A stretch of DNA of 64,000 nt from Streptomyces tuirus (lineage in GTDB: Bacteria; Actinomycetota; Actinomycetes; Streptomycetales; Streptomycetaceae): contig NZ_AP023439.1 of assembly GCF_014701095.1 (NCBI RefSeq), positions 6,932,001 through 6,996,000 on the forward strand. The letters are read 5' to 3'. Made by a program: the position numbers and the translations under genes. Within the stretch, counting starts at the first letter, position 1. Each line of letters begins with the position of its first letter. The notes under the pieces were generated by a model. That model made no database searches. It had not been told where the DNA came from and saw only the letters and a list, made by a program, of their open reading frames with translations. Shown piece after piece: positions 16,401 through 25,515 of this stretch.

Positions 16401-18017
16401 GTGACCGTCACCGCAACCTCCGTCGGCGAATCGGACCAGCTGAAGCCGCGGATCGCGCCCCGGGCGCGGACGTGGGCCCAGCGGCTGGCACGTCTCGTCC
16501 CGGCCGCCGCAGCCGCCCTCTCCGGCCTGCTCCTCTACGTCTCCTTCCCGCCCCGCACGCTGTGGTGGCTGGCCCTTCCGGCCTTCGCCGTCTTCGGCTG
16601 GGTGCTGCACGGCCGCGGCTGGAAGGCGGCACTCGGGCTCGGCTACCTCTTCGGCCTCGGCTTCCTGCTGCCGCTGCTGGTGTGGACCGGAGTGGAGGTG
16701 GGGCCGGGGCCCTGGCTCGCCCTGGTGGCGATCGAGGCTCTCTTCGTCGCCGCGGTCGGCGCCGGGGTCGCGGCCGTGTCGAAACTGCCCGGCTGGCCGC
16801 TGTGGGCGGCAGCCGTGTGGATCGCCGGCGAGGCGGCACGCGCGCGTGCGCCGTTCAACGGCTTCCCCTGGGGGAAGATCGCGTTCGGCCAGGCGGACGG
16901 AGTGTTCCTGCCGCTCGCCGCGGTGGGGGGCACTCCCGTGCTCGGCTTCGCCGTCGTCCTGTGCGGCTTCGGGCTGTACGAGGTCGTCCGGCTCACCGTG
17001 CGGTGGCGGCGCACCGGTGAGGTCCGCCGGGCCGCGGCGGCCATGGGCCTCATCAGCCTGGCCGTCCCGGTCGTGGCCGCCGTCGCGGCCCGGCCGCTGG
17101 TCAGCGACACCGCCGAGGACGGCCGGGCCACCGTCGCGGTGATCCAGGGCAACGTGCCCCGCGCCGGCCTCGACTTCAACTCCCAGCGGCGGGCCGTGCT
17201 CGACTACCACGCGCGCGAGACCGAACGTCTGGCCGCCGAGGTCAGGGCCGGCAAGGTCGCGCGACCCGACTTCGTGCTGTGGCCGGAGAACTCCTCCGAC
17301 ATCGACCCCTTCGCCAACCCCGACGCCCGTGCCGTCATCGACACGGCGGCCCGGTCCATCGGCGCGCCCATCTCGGTCGGCGGCGTCGTCGAACGGGACG
17401 GCAAGCTGTACAACGAGCAGATCCTGTGGGACCCGGCGAAGGGCCCCGTCGACACCTACGACAAGCGCCAGATCCAGCCCTTCGGCGAGTACCTGCCGCT
17501 GCGCTCGCTCATCGGCGCGATCAACGAGAACTGGACGGCGATGGTCCGCCAGGACTTCAGCCGGGGCACCAAGCCGGGCGTGTTCACCATGGACGGCGCC
17601 AAGGTCGGCCTCGTCACCTGCTACGAGGCCGCCTTCGACTGGACCGTGCGCTCCGAGGTCACCGACGGCGCCCAGCTGATCTCCGTGCCCAGCAACAACG
17701 CCACCTTCGACCGCAGCGAGATGACCTACCAGCAGCTCGCCATGTCCCGCGTGCGGGCGGTCGAGCACAGCCGGACCGTGACGGTGCCGGTGACCAGCGG
17801 AGTCAGCGCGATCATCATGCCGGACGGCCGGATCACCCAGAAGACCGGAATGTTCGTGGCCGACTCCCTGGTGCAGAAGGTTCCGCTGCGGTCCTCGCAG
17901 ACCCCCGCCACCCGGCTCGGCATCCTGCCGGAGATCGCCCTCGTGCTGGTCGCGGCCGGCGGACTCGGCTGGGCCGTCGGCGCCGGGCTGCGCGGGCGAC
18001 GCGCCGGTGACGTGTAG
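16401..18017 (+). CDS. lnt: Apolipoprotein N-acyltransferase
   Basis: 538 aa. The enzyme adds the third, N-linked acyl chain to membrane lipoproteins. It has an N-terminal set of about six membrane helices (residues 30-240), a nitrilase-type domain (about 245-500) and a final helix (510-530). The catalytic triad is readable: Glu296 in LWPENSSDIDPF, Lys355 in DKRQIQPFGEYLP, and Cys407 in TCYEAAFDW. Streptomyces often carry two Lnt homologues; which one this is cannot be decided here. It is followed 68 bp later by the NUDIX gene. Confidence 0.95.
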   Translation: MTVTATSVGESDQLKPRIAPRARTWAQRLARLVPAAAAALSGLLLYVSFPPRTLWWLALPAFAVFGWVLHGRGWKAALGLGYLFGLGFLLPLLVWTGVEVGPGPWLALVAIEALFVAAVGAGVAAVSKLPGWPLWAAAVWIAGEAARARAPFNGFPWGKIAFGQADGVFLPLAAVGGTPVLGFAVVLCGFGLYEVVRLTVRWRRTGEVRRAAAAMGLISLAVPVVAAVAARPLVSDTAEDGRATVAVIQGNVPRAGLDFNSQRRAVLDYHARETERLAAEVRAGKVARPDFVLWPENSSDIDPFANPDARAVIDTAARSIGAPISVGGVVERDGKLYNEQILWDPAKGPVDTYDKRQIQPFGEYLPLRSLIGAINENWTAMVRQDFSRGTKPGVFTMDGAKVGLVTCYEAAFDWTVRSEVTDGAQLISVPSNNATFDRSEMTYQQLAMSRVRAVEHSRTVTVPVTSGVSAIIMPDGRITQKTGMFVADSLVQKVPLRSSQTPATRLGILPEIALVLVAAGGLGWAVGAGLRGRRAGDV

Positions 18018-18072
18018 CCGTACGCCGTTCGCACGCCGCCTCAATCGCGCCAGGGCGCCGGAAGCGGCCCAT

Positions 18073-18078
18073 TAGGGT
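18073..18078 (+). promoter_or_regulatory. -10 box TAGGGT of a probable leaderless promoter
   Basis: It ends 7 nt before ATG 18086 of the NUDIX gene. No ribosome binding site lies between (CGACGGC). Confidence 0.5.
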
Positions 18079-18085
18079 CGACGGC

Positions 18086-18568
18086 ATGGCTACTCCCGAC
18101 TTCATCCGCACGCTCCGTGCCTCGGCCGGTCATCAGCTGCTCTGGCTTCCCGGGGTCACCGCCCTCGTCTTCGACGACGAGGGCAGAGTGCTGCTCAACC
18201 GCCGCGCCGACACCCGCGCGTGGTCCGTCCTCGGCGGCATCCCCGACCCGGGGGAGCAGCCCGCGGCCTGCGCGGTACGGGAGGTCTACGAGGAGACGGC
18301 CGTACGGTGCGTCGCCGAACGGGTCGTCCTCGTCCAGGCCCTGCAGCCCGTCACCTACGAGAACGGCGACACCTGCCAGTACATGGACATCACCTTCCGC
18401 TGCCGTGCCGTCGGCGGTGAGGCGAAGGTCAACGACGACGAGTCGCTGGACGTGGCCTGGTTCGACGTCGACGCGCTGCCCTCCGGACTCGACGAGTTCG
18501 ACCTGCTCCGGATCAAGCAGGCCCTGTCGGACGCCCCCACATGGTTCGAACCCACTGCTTCCCTGTGA
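18086..18568 (+). CDS. NUDIX hydrolase
   Basis: 160 aa with a full Nudix box at residues about 51-73: GGIPDPGEQPAACAVREVYE followed by E and T, preserving the REVYEE metal-binding glutamates. The N-terminal HQLLWLPGVTALVFDDEGRVLLNRR is typical of the ADP-sugar/dinucleotide NUDIX proteins of Streptomyces. The reaction would be hydrolysis of a nucleoside diphosphate linked to another group; the substrate cannot be told from sequence. It lies between lnt and the 3-hydroxybutyrate dehydrogenase gene, but each has its own apparent promoter. Confidence 0.93.
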   Translation: MATPDFIRTLRASAGHQLLWLPGVTALVFDDEGRVLLNRRADTRAWSVLGGIPDPGEQPAACAVREVYEETAVRCVAERVVLVQALQPVTYENGDTCQYMDITFRCRAVGGEAKVNDDESLDVAWFDVDALPSGLDEFDLLRIKQALSDAPTWFEPTASL

Positions 18569-18610
18569 ACTATGGGGCTTGACCACATGGGGCGGGGGAG
18601 GGGCGCTGCC

Positions 18611-18616
18611 TAGGGT
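18611..18616 (+). promoter_or_regulatory. -10 box TAGGGT of a probable leaderless promoter
   Basis: It ends 6 nt before ATG 18623. A TTGACC at 18579-18584 is 26 bp upstream, too far to be a standard -35. Confidence 0.5.
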
Positions 18617-18622
18617 CGAGCC

Positions 18623-19423
18623 ATGACCGCGCCCCGTGCCCTCCCGGCCCCCCACGCCTCCCCGCTCGACCTGGGCGGCCGCACCGCGCTCGTCACCGGC
18701 GCCGCCGGTGGCATCGGCCGAGCCTGTGCGCTGCGGCTCGCTGCCGCCGGGGCCAAGGTGAGAGCCGTCGACCGGGACACCGCGGGCCTTGAGGCCCTGG
18801 CCGGCCAGGGGCGCGGCCTCGCCGGCACGGTGGAGCCGCACGTCCTCGACCTCACCGACCTGGACGCCGCCGAACTCGCTGCCGCGGGCACCGACGTCCT
18901 CGTCAACAACGCCGGACTCCAACTGGTCCGCCCCATCGAGGACTTCCCGCCCGAGGTGTTCCACACGGTGCTCACCGTGATGCTGGAGGCACCGTTCCGG
19001 CTCATCCGCGGCGCCCTGCCCCACATGTACGGGCAGGGGTGGGGCCGCATCGTGAACGTGTCGTCCGTCCACGGCCTGCGCGCCTCGGCCTACAAGTCCG
19101 CCTATGTGGCCGCCAAACACGGTCTGGAGGGACTGTCCAAGACCACCGCCCTCGAAGGCGCGCCCCACGGTGTCACCTCGAATTGTGTGAACCCCGCCTA
19201 TGTGCGCACACCCCTGGTCGAGAAGCAGCTCACCGACCAGGCCCAGGCGCACGGCATCCCCGAGGAGCGGGTGCTGTCCGAGGTGCTGCTGCAGGACAGC
19301 GCCGTCAAACGGCTGATCGAACCGGATGAGGTCGCCGAGGCGGTGGCGTACCTGTGCAGTCCCCAGGCCTCCTTCGTGACCGGCACCTCGCTGGTGCTCG
19401 ACGGTGGCTGGACCGCCCACTGA
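18623..19423 (+). CDS. 3-hydroxybutyrate dehydrogenase (short-chain dehydrogenase)
   Basis: 266 aa. A classical SDR with NAD-binding TGAAGGIG near residue 27, VNNAG near 98, the catalytic Ser in VNVSSVHG, and YVAAKHGLEG containing the Tyr and Lys. The C-terminal half, with VKRLIEPDEVAEAVAYLCSP and FVTGTSLVLDGGWTAH, matches the D-beta-hydroxybutyrate dehydrogenases, which interconvert 3-hydroxybutyrate and acetoacetate. It is followed 59 bp later by a PucR regulator and then by an organic-acid-type transporter, a plausible ketone-body or polyhydroxybutyrate utilisation neighbourhood. Confidence 0.88.
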   Translation: MTAPRALPAPHASPLDLGGRTALVTGAAGGIGRACALRLAAAGAKVRAVDRDTAGLEALAGQGRGLAGTVEPHVLDLTDLDAAELAAAGTDVLVNNAGLQLVRPIEDFPPEVFHTVLTVMLEAPFRLIRGALPHMYGQGWGRIVNVSSVHGLRASAYKSAYVAAKHGLEGLSKTTALEGAPHGVTSNCVNPAYVRTPLVEKQLTDQAQAHGIPEERVLSEVLLQDSAVKRLIEPDEVAEAVAYLCSPQASFVTGTSLVLDGGWTAH

Positions 19424-19482
19424 GCAGCCGCTTTCCGTCCGCCCCGGGGAGTTGTCCACAGGGCTGACGGGACCGGCCGGTC

Positions 19483-21405
19483 ATGGTGAATCCTGTGAGC
19501 ATGTCCAGCGATCACGTGCAGTCCGCCGAAATGCCGTTCCTCGAGCTCCTCGCCCGGGGCGCCTCGGCCGACGCCTATGAGCAGCCGGAGCTGCTCGCGC
19601 GTGCCGAAGGGCGCCCGGCGGAGTGGATCGCCGCGCTCCGACAGGCCAAGCCGCTCGCCCTGCGCGTGCGCGCCGAGCTGGAGGGGCGACGCCGGCGTGA
19701 GGCCGAGCTGTCCGCGCTGTTCGAGACCGCCCACGACCTCGCCGGGCTGCGCGACCTCGACGCCGTGCTCCAGGCGATCGTGCAGCGCGCCCGCTCGCTG
19801 CTGGGCACCGACGTCGCCTACCTCAGCCTGAACGACACCGCGCGCGGCGACACCTACATGCGCGTCACGGAGGGCTCGGTCGCGGCCCGCTTCCAGCAGC
19901 TGCGGCTCGGCATGGGGGAGGGGCTCGGCGGCCTGGTCGCCCAGACCGCCCGCCCCTATGTCACCGACGACTACTTCAAGGACGACCGCTTCCAGCACAC
20001 GCTCAGCATCGACGCCGGTGTGCGGGACGAGGGGCTGGTGGCCATCCTCGGTGTGCCGCTGACGCTCGGGCACCACGTCATCGGCGTGCTGTTCGCCGCG
20101 GACCGCCGCGCCCGGGTTTTCGAGCGGGAGCAGATCGCCCTGCTCGGGTCCTTCGCCGCGCTCGCCGCGGCGGCCATCGACACCGCCAACCTGCTCGCCG
20201 AGACCCGGTCGGCCCTCGCCGGCCTGGAGCGGGCGAACGAGATCATCCGCGACCGCAGCGGCGTCATCGAGCGCGCCTCCGACGTGCACGACCGGCTCGC
20301 CGAACTCGTCCTGCGCGGCGGCGGGGTGCACGACGTGGCCGCCGCGGTCTCCGAGATCCTCGACGGCACGGTGGAGTTCGCCGAGGCCGCCGCCGCACCC
20401 GCCGGCGCCCTGGAGAAGTCCGGCGCGGAAGGGCACGCGGTGCTGCACGAGGACGACTGGATCGCCGCCGTGGCCGCCGGCGGCGAACTGCTCGGCGCGC
20501 TGGTCCTGCACGGGCACCCGGGGCTCGACCCCGTCGACCAGCGCACTCTGGAGCGCGCCGCGATGGTCACCTCCCTGCTGCTCCTGGCCCGCAGATCCGC
20601 CGCCGAGGCCGAACAGCGTGTGCGCGGTGAGCTCCTGGACGACCTGCTGGACGCCCGCGACCGCGATCCACGCCTGCTGCGGGAGCGCGCCGTCCGGCTG
20701 CACGCCGACCTGGACGCGCTCCACGTGGTGCTGGCCGCGCGACTGGAGGGCACCGCGGCCGACGCCGACCAGGAGGCGGACGCCCGCAGACGCCTGGCAG
20801 CGGCGGCGTCCCATCTGGCCGCGACCAGGCACGGTCTGGCCGCCGCGCGCGACGGGGGCACCGTCCTGCTGCTGCCGCTCGGCGCCGGCGACACGGCGAC
20901 CGACCTGGCCCGGCGCGCCGCCCGGCATCTGGGCACGGCGGTCCACGCACCGGTCACCGTCGGCGCTTCCGCACCCGCCGAGGACCTCGCCACCCGCCCC
21001 GAGACCGTGGCCACGGCCTACGGGGAGGCCCGCCGCTGTCTCGAAGCCCTGCGGGTCCTCGGCCGCGCCGGGGACGGTGCCGCCGCCGAGGACTTCGGCT
21101 TCTTGGGACTGCTCCTGGCCGGCGACCGCGACATCCCCGGCTTCGTCGACCGCACCATCGGCCAGGTCGTCGCCTACGACCGGCGGCGTGGCACGGAGCT
21201 GCTGCGCACCCTCGACGCGTACTTCGCCTGCGGCATGAGTCCGGCCCGCACCAAGGACGAACTGCACGTCCATGTGAACACGGTCGCCCAGCGTCTGGAG
21301 CGCGTCGGCCGTCTCCTCGGCGACGACTGGCAGAGCCCGGCCCGGGCCCTGGAGATCCAGCTCGCCCTGCGCCTGCACCGGTTGTCGGCCCCGGCACAGC
21401 ACTGA
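19483..21405 (+). CDS. GAF-domain PucR family transcriptional regulator
   Basis: 640 aa. A GAF domain covers residues about 70-245, a GGDEF-like/middle region about 300-480, and the C-terminal PucR helix-turn-helix about 570-630 (HVHVNTVAQRLERVGRLLGDDW). Three in-frame starts (ATG 19483, GTG 19495, ATG 19501) have no strong ribosome binding site; I keep the first. It follows the 3-hydroxybutyrate dehydrogenase gene and faces the MHS transporter, so it probably controls one or both. The GAF domain suggests a small-molecule signal, which is inference. Confidence 0.88.
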   Translation: MVNPVSMSSDHVQSAEMPFLELLARGASADAYEQPELLARAEGRPAEWIAALRQAKPLALRVRAELEGRRRREAELSALFETAHDLAGLRDLDAVLQAIVQRARSLLGTDVAYLSLNDTARGDTYMRVTEGSVAARFQQLRLGMGEGLGGLVAQTARPYVTDDYFKDDRFQHTLSIDAGVRDEGLVAILGVPLTLGHHVIGVLFAADRRARVFEREQIALLGSFAALAAAAIDTANLLAETRSALAGLERANEIIRDRSGVIERASDVHDRLAELVLRGGGVHDVAAAVSEILDGTVEFAEAAAAPAGALEKSGAEGHAVLHEDDWIAAVAAGGELLGALVLHGHPGLDPVDQRTLERAAMVTSLLLLARRSAAEAEQRVRGELLDDLLDARDRDPRLLRERAVRLHADLDALHVVLAARLEGTAADADQEADARRRLAAAASHLAATRHGLAAARDGGTVLLLPLGAGDTATDLARRAARHLGTAVHAPVTVGASAPAEDLATRPETVATAYGEARRCLEALRVLGRAGDGAAAEDFGFLGLLLAGDRDIPGFVDRTIGQVVAYDRRRGTELLRTLDAYFACGMSPARTKDELHVHVNTVAQRLERVGRLLGDDWQSPARALEIQLALRLHRLSAPAQH

Positions 21406-21432
21406 CCCCCGTACGCAGTCCGCGTACGGGGG
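21406..21432. terminator. Bidirectional hairpin terminator
   Basis: The arms CCCCCGTACGC (21406-21416) and GCGTACGGGGG (21422-21432) are perfectly complementary, with a 5-nt loop. They begin right at the PucR stop codon, between convergent genes. No U-tract is present, which is usual in Streptomyces. Confidence 0.8.
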
Positions 21433-21456
21433 CCGTAGACCGGTGCTCCCGGAGGG

Positions 21457-22848
21457 TCAGACGGTGCGGGCGTCCTCCGGGGCGGCAGCTGTCCGGTCCG
21501 CGCCCGGGCCAGTGGGAACCGCGACGTCGGCCAGGTCCCGGTTGCGCGTCTCCTTGGCCGCCGCCACCGCGATGACCGTGAGCACGGCGGCGGCGATGAC
21601 GTACAGGGCGATCGGGGTGGAGCTGCCGTAGCCGGACAGCAGCGCGGTGGCGATCAGCGGTGCGGGCGCGCCCGCCGCGACCGAGGCGAACTGCGCGCCG
21701 ATCGACGCACCGGAGTAGCGCATGCGCGTCGCGAACATCTCGGAGAAGAAGGCGGCCTGGGGTGCGTACATCGCCCCGTGCAGAACCAGCCCGATCGTCA
21801 CGGCGAGGATCAGGTTGCCGAAGCCGCCGGTGTCGATGAGCGAGAAGAACGGGAACATCCACAGCCCCACTCCGACCGCACCGATCAGGTAGACGGGCCG
21901 GCGGCCGATCCGGTCGGACAGCGCGCCCCAGGCGGGGATCACCGCGAAGTGCACGGCCGAGGCGATCAGTACCGAGTTGAGCGCGGTCTGCTTGGAGACG
22001 CCGGCCGAGGTGGTGGCGTAGACGAGGATGAACGCGGTGATGACGTAGTAGCTGATGTTCTCCGCCATGCGCGCGCCCATGGCGACCAGCACATCACGCC
22101 AGTGGTGCCGCAGCACGGAGACGAGCGGCAGCTTCTCGGCCTTCGCCGCGCCGTCCGCCTTGCGGGCCTCGGCCTGCGCCAACGCCTCCTTGAAGACCGG
22201 CGATTCATCGACAGACAGACGAATCCACAAACCGACGATCACCAGTACGCCGGACAGCAGGAACGGGATCCGCCAGCCCCAGCTGCCGAACGCGGCGTCC
22301 GACAGCAGGGCCGTGAGCAGCGACAGCACACCGGTGGCGAGGAGCTGCCCCGCCGGCGCGCCGGTCTGCGGCCACGACGCCCAGAACCCGCGCCGCCGGG
22401 CGTCCCCGTGCTCCGACACCAGCAGCACGGCACCGCCCCACTCGCCGCCGAGCGCGAACCCCTGGACGAGCCGGAGCATGGTGAGGAGCACCGGCGCGGC
22501 CGTCCCGATGGAGGCGTACGTGGGCAGCAGCCCGATGGCGAAGGTGGCCCCGCCCATCAGCAGCAGGCTCAGCACCAGCAGCTTCTTGCGTCCGAGCCGG
22601 TCACCGTAGTGCCCGAACACCAGCGCGCCCAGCGGCCGGGCGGCGAATCCGACCGCGTACGTCAGGAACGACAGCAGGGTGCCGACGAGCGGGTCGGAGT
22701 CCGGGAAGAACAGCTTGTTGAACACGAGCGCGGCGGCGGAGCCGTAGAGGAAGAAGTCGTACCACTCGATGGTGGTGCCGATGAGGGACGCGGCGACGAT
22801 GCGCTTGAGGTTGCCCTGGGGTGGGGGAACGGTTGCTGCGGAGGCCAT
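21457..22848 (-). CDS. MHS-family (metabolite:H+ symporter) MFS transporter
   Basis: 463 aa with 12 predicted membrane helices. Signatures are TTIEWYDFFLYGSAAALVF at the first helix, RPLGALVFGHYGDRLGRKKLL in the 2-3 loop, and RLVQGFALGGEWGGAVLLV at helix 4. These define the metabolite:H+ symporter branch that carries organic acids such as citrate, ketoglutarate, shikimate or proline/betaine. ATG 22848 is chosen for GAGGAAG 9 nt upstream. It is convergent with the GAF/PucR gene. The 3-hydroxybutyrate dehydrogenase nearby makes a hydroxy- or keto-acid substrate plausible. Confidence 0.9.
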   Translation of the reverse strand: MASAATVPPPQGNLKRIVAASLIGTTIEWYDFFLYGSAAALVFNKLFFPDSDPLVGTLLSFLTYAVGFAARPLGALVFGHYGDRLGRKKLLVLSLLLMGGATFAIGLLPTYASIGTAAPVLLTMLRLVQGFALGGEWGGAVLLVSEHGDARRRGFWASWPQTGAPAGQLLATGVLSLLTALLSDAAFGSWGWRIPFLLSGVLVIVGLWIRLSVDESPVFKEALAQAEARKADGAAKAEKLPLVSVLRHHWRDVLVAMGARMAENISYYVITAFILVYATTSAGVSKQTALNSVLIASAVHFAVIPAWGALSDRIGRRPVYLIGAVGVGLWMFPFFSLIDTGGFGNLILAVTIGLVLHGAMYAPQAAFFSEMFATRMRYSGASIGAQFASVAAGAPAPLIATALLSGYGSSTPIALYVIAAAVLTVIAVAAAKETRNRDLADVAVPTGPGADRTAAAPEDARTV

Positions 22849-23080
22849 GGGGCGCCACTTCCTCGTGTGCGGTGGGGACGGGTGGGTGTTCGCACACGGT
22901 AGGAACGTGCAGGTCAGCGGCACATGTGGTGGGACTACATAGTTCGGGGCGTGGCTATGCGGCGGGCCACCATGCTGGCCGGGGCCCTGCGGCTCCCGGC
23001 GGTACGCGGCAACGCCAGGCCGAGGCCGCACCGCGTCTCGGTACACAGCGCGCAGCCAACCAGCAGTGCCGTGGCGGGCC

Positions 23081-23106
23081 GGTGGCCGGGCCGCGGCCCG
23101 GCCACC
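23081..23106 (-). terminator. 26-bp perfect palindrome, probable terminator of the acyl-CoA dehydrogenase gene
   Basis: Starting at 23081, GGTGGCCGGGCCG is followed at once by its exact reverse complement. It lies 19 bp past the stop codon of the leftward acyl-CoA dehydrogenase gene. As a hairpin it would be extremely stable. Confidence 0.65.
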
Positions 23107-23124
23107 GGGATCGTTCCGGCGCGG

Positions 23125-24849
23125 CTACTGCGCCATCTCGTACGTGCCGGACAACGCCTCGACCCGCTGCCAGACGCGCCCCGTACGCGCCTCGTCGACG
23201 ACCGGCCGGCGCACCGCTGCCAGCGCCCACTCCTGCTGCTGCTCGGTCGCCGAGTCCTTGCCGTGCAGTTCGACGGCGTGGCCGGAGAAGTCCCGTACGA
23301 GGACGGCGAAGAGTTCGTCGAGTACGTGCTCGTCCAGTCCTGTCAGGCCGGCCTGCTCCAGGACGAGCTGCCCGTGCACGACGAGCGCGAAGAGCTGGCC
23401 GATCGAGAGGACCAGGTCGAGGTCGCGGCTCTGCTCCGTGTCGGGGGCGGCCGTGGCGACGAACTCGCAGAGCGCATCGGCCTGTTCACGCAGGCGAGCG
23501 ACGTTGGGCAGATGCGCGTACGCCTCGAAGGCCGGGCGCCAGTCGTGGAAGCGCACCGAGCCCAGGCCCCGGGCCGGTCCCTGCCGGAACAGGAAGTCGT
23601 CGTCGGCCGCGTCGAGACGGGTCGGCACAGCCGGGTACTCGGCCGGGTCGAGGAGGTGGTTGCGCAGGAACTTCAGGATGAGCGCGAGGTTGACGTGGAC
23701 CGTGCCCTCCAGCTTCGGCAGGCCACGGATCTCCACGGCCGCCTGGCTGAAGTAGTTGTCCTTCTCGAAGCCCTTCGCGGCAATGACGTCCCACATCAGG
23801 TCGATGACCTTCTCGCCCTCCGTGGTCACCTTCATCTTCGTCATCGGGTTGAAGAGCAGGTAGCGGCGGTCGTCCGGGCCGGCGGAGCGGAAATAGTCGA
23901 CGGCCCGGTCGCTGAACAGCTTCATGCCGACGAGCCTGACGTATGCGTCGGTCAGCTCGCGCCGCACGTGCGGGAAGGCGGTGACGGGGCGGCCGTAGAG
24001 GACGCGGTTGTGGGCGTGGGTGACGGCCTCGTACATGGCGTGTTCACAGATGCCGATCGAGGCGGTGCACAGATTGAACTTGCCGACGTTGACCGTGTTG
24101 AGGGCGGCGTCGAAGGCGGCGCGGCCGGTGTGCAGGACGTCGCCGGACGTGACGGGGTAGTCCTCCAGGCGGAACTCGCTGACGAACTTGGAGGAGTCGA
24201 CGACGTTCTTGACCAGGTGGTAGGCCGGATGACGGCTGTCGGCGGCGAAGAACACATAGCCGTCGGGGCCCTCGACGTCGGTACGGCGGCCGAAGACGGA
24301 GACGAGTCCGGCGGCGTTGCCGTTGCCGATGTAGTACTTGGAGCCGGTGGCGCGGAAGCCGCCGTCCCCGTCGGGTTCGAGCAGCATGTCGGTGGAGTAG
24401 ATGTCGGCGCCGTGGGCCTTCTCGGACAGGCCGAACGCGAACACCTCGCCCTGCGCGAGGAGTTCCGCGGCGCGGACGCGGGCGGCGGCGTTGTCGCTCT
24501 GCCAGACCGGGCCGAGGCCGAGGATGGTGACCTGCCAGGCGTACCAGTAGTCCAGGCCGTAGAAGCCGAGTATCTCGTTGAGCGCGGCGATACGGGCGGT
24601 GTCCCACCGCTTGTCCGGCTCCTCTTCACCCGCACTGGACGACGGCGTCAGGAAGGTGGCGAACAGGCCCTCCTTCGCGGCGAAGGAGAGGAAGTCGCCG
24701 AGCCACGCCCGCGTCCGGTAGTCCTCGATCAGCTGCCGCTTTCCGCGCTGCTCGAACCAGTCGACGGTGGCACGCAGCAAGCGGCGTGTCTCGGGGTCGA
24801 AGTGCGCGGGGTCGTACGTGCGCGGGTTGAAGAGCAGGTGGTCGGCCAT
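23125..24849 (-). CDS. Acyl-CoA dehydrogenase family protein
   Basis: 574 aa, longer than the usual 380-400 because of N- and C-terminal additions, like acyl-CoA oxidase/FadE-type members. The flavin-binding FAFGLSEKAHGADIYSTDML segment lies near residue 140, with ATGSKYYIGNGNAA just after it. A helical C-terminal domain follows, including VIDLMWDVIAAKGFEKDNYFSQAAVEIRG. The role is FAD-dependent dehydrogenation of an acyl-CoA; chain length is not predictable. The start ATG 24849 has AGAGGT upstream. It is the second gene of a two-gene operon behind the PadR regulator (82-bp gap). Confidence 0.9.
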   Translation of the reverse strand: MADHLLFNPRTYDPAHFDPETRRLLRATVDWFEQRGKRQLIEDYRTRAWLGDFLSFAAKEGLFATFLTPSSSAGEEEPDKRWDTARIAALNEILGFYGLDYWYAWQVTILGLGPVWQSDNAAARVRAAELLAQGEVFAFGLSEKAHGADIYSTDMLLEPDGDGGFRATGSKYYIGNGNAAGLVSVFGRRTDVEGPDGYVFFAADSRHPAYHLVKNVVDSSKFVSEFRLEDYPVTSGDVLHTGRAAFDAALNTVNVGKFNLCTASIGICEHAMYEAVTHAHNRVLYGRPVTAFPHVRRELTDAYVRLVGMKLFSDRAVDYFRSAGPDDRRYLLFNPMTKMKVTTEGEKVIDLMWDVIAAKGFEKDNYFSQAAVEIRGLPKLEGTVHVNLALILKFLRNHLLDPAEYPAVPTRLDAADDDFLFRQGPARGLGSVRFHDWRPAFEAYAHLPNVARLREQADALCEFVATAAPDTEQSRDLDLVLSIGQLFALVVHGQLVLEQAGLTGLDEHVLDELFAVLVRDFSGHAVELHGKDSATEQQQEWALAAVRRPVVDEARTGRVWQRVEALSGTYEMAQ

Positions 24850-24931
24850 GGAGGACCTCTTTCGGCTGGTGGGCGGATGGGAATCGAGAGGTGGGCGGCC
24901 GGAGCGGCGGGGCCGGTGGGGTGGAGTGCGG

Positions 24932-25504
24932 TCAGTGGCCCGGGTCGAAGCGGGCCAGCGTGGCGAGCACGTCGTCCAGCCAGCCGATCATCATCCGCTC
25001 GTACGCGATGCCGCCGCGCAGTACGGCGTGCTGGAGCTCCCGCTCCGCGTCCGGCGGCGCTTCTGGAGTGGCCGTGCCCGCTCCGGGCCCCGTGAAGTCC
25101 CGCTCCTCGCCTGCCAGATAGTGCGCCAGCCGGTCCCGGTGCGCCTGCCGGTGTCGCTCCACCTCGCGGATCAGGGCGGCAGGGGCGTCGAAGGCCGCGC
25201 CCCGGATCTTCACCGCCAGGTCGTGGCGGACGCTCTCCGGCTCGATCGGGTCGTGCAGCCACGAGGACAGCGCGGCCCGGCCGAGGTCGGCGACGGAGTA
25301 CTCCTTCTTGTCCGGCCGTCCTTGCTGGGGGATGTCCCGGGCTTCGACCCAGCCGTCGTTCTCCATGCGCTTCAGTACGCGATAGATCTGCTGGTGGGTC
25401 GCGGTCCAGAAGTAGCCGATGGACCGTTCGAAACGCCGGGCCAGCTCATAGCCGGAGCCCGGCTTCTCCAGGAGCGACACCAGGATCGCGTGCTCGAGCG
25501 CCAT
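24932..25504 (-). CDS. PadR family transcriptional regulator
   Basis: 190 aa, beginning MALEHAILVSLLEKPGSGYE, the usual PadR winged-helix opening (residues 1-85, with ATHQQIYRVLKRMENDGWVE). A PadR C-terminal helical dimerisation domain follows (about 95-185). ATG 25504 fits the family; an upstream ATG at 25540 would translate through the operator palindrome and is rejected. No ribosome binding site is visible. It precedes the acyl-CoA dehydrogenase gene in the same orientation. The palindrome 11 bp before its start implies autorepression, and hence control of the dehydrogenase. Confidence 0.9.
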   Translation of the reverse strand: MALEHAILVSLLEKPGSGYELARRFERSIGYFWTATHQQIYRVLKRMENDGWVEARDIPQQGRPDKKEYSVADLGRAALSSWLHDPIEPESVRHDLAVKIRGAAFDAPAALIREVERHRQAHRDRLAHYLAGEERDFTGPGAGTATPEAPPDAERELQHAVLRGGIAYERMMIGWLDDVLATLARFDPGH

Positions 25505-25515
25505 GACGGCGATCG

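Noticed and set aside
22924..25095. 723-codon plus-strand frame opposite the acyl-CoA dehydrogenase gene
   Set aside because: Antisense shadow; the minus strand encodes the flavin-binding motifs and is preceded by a good ribosome binding site and a regulator.
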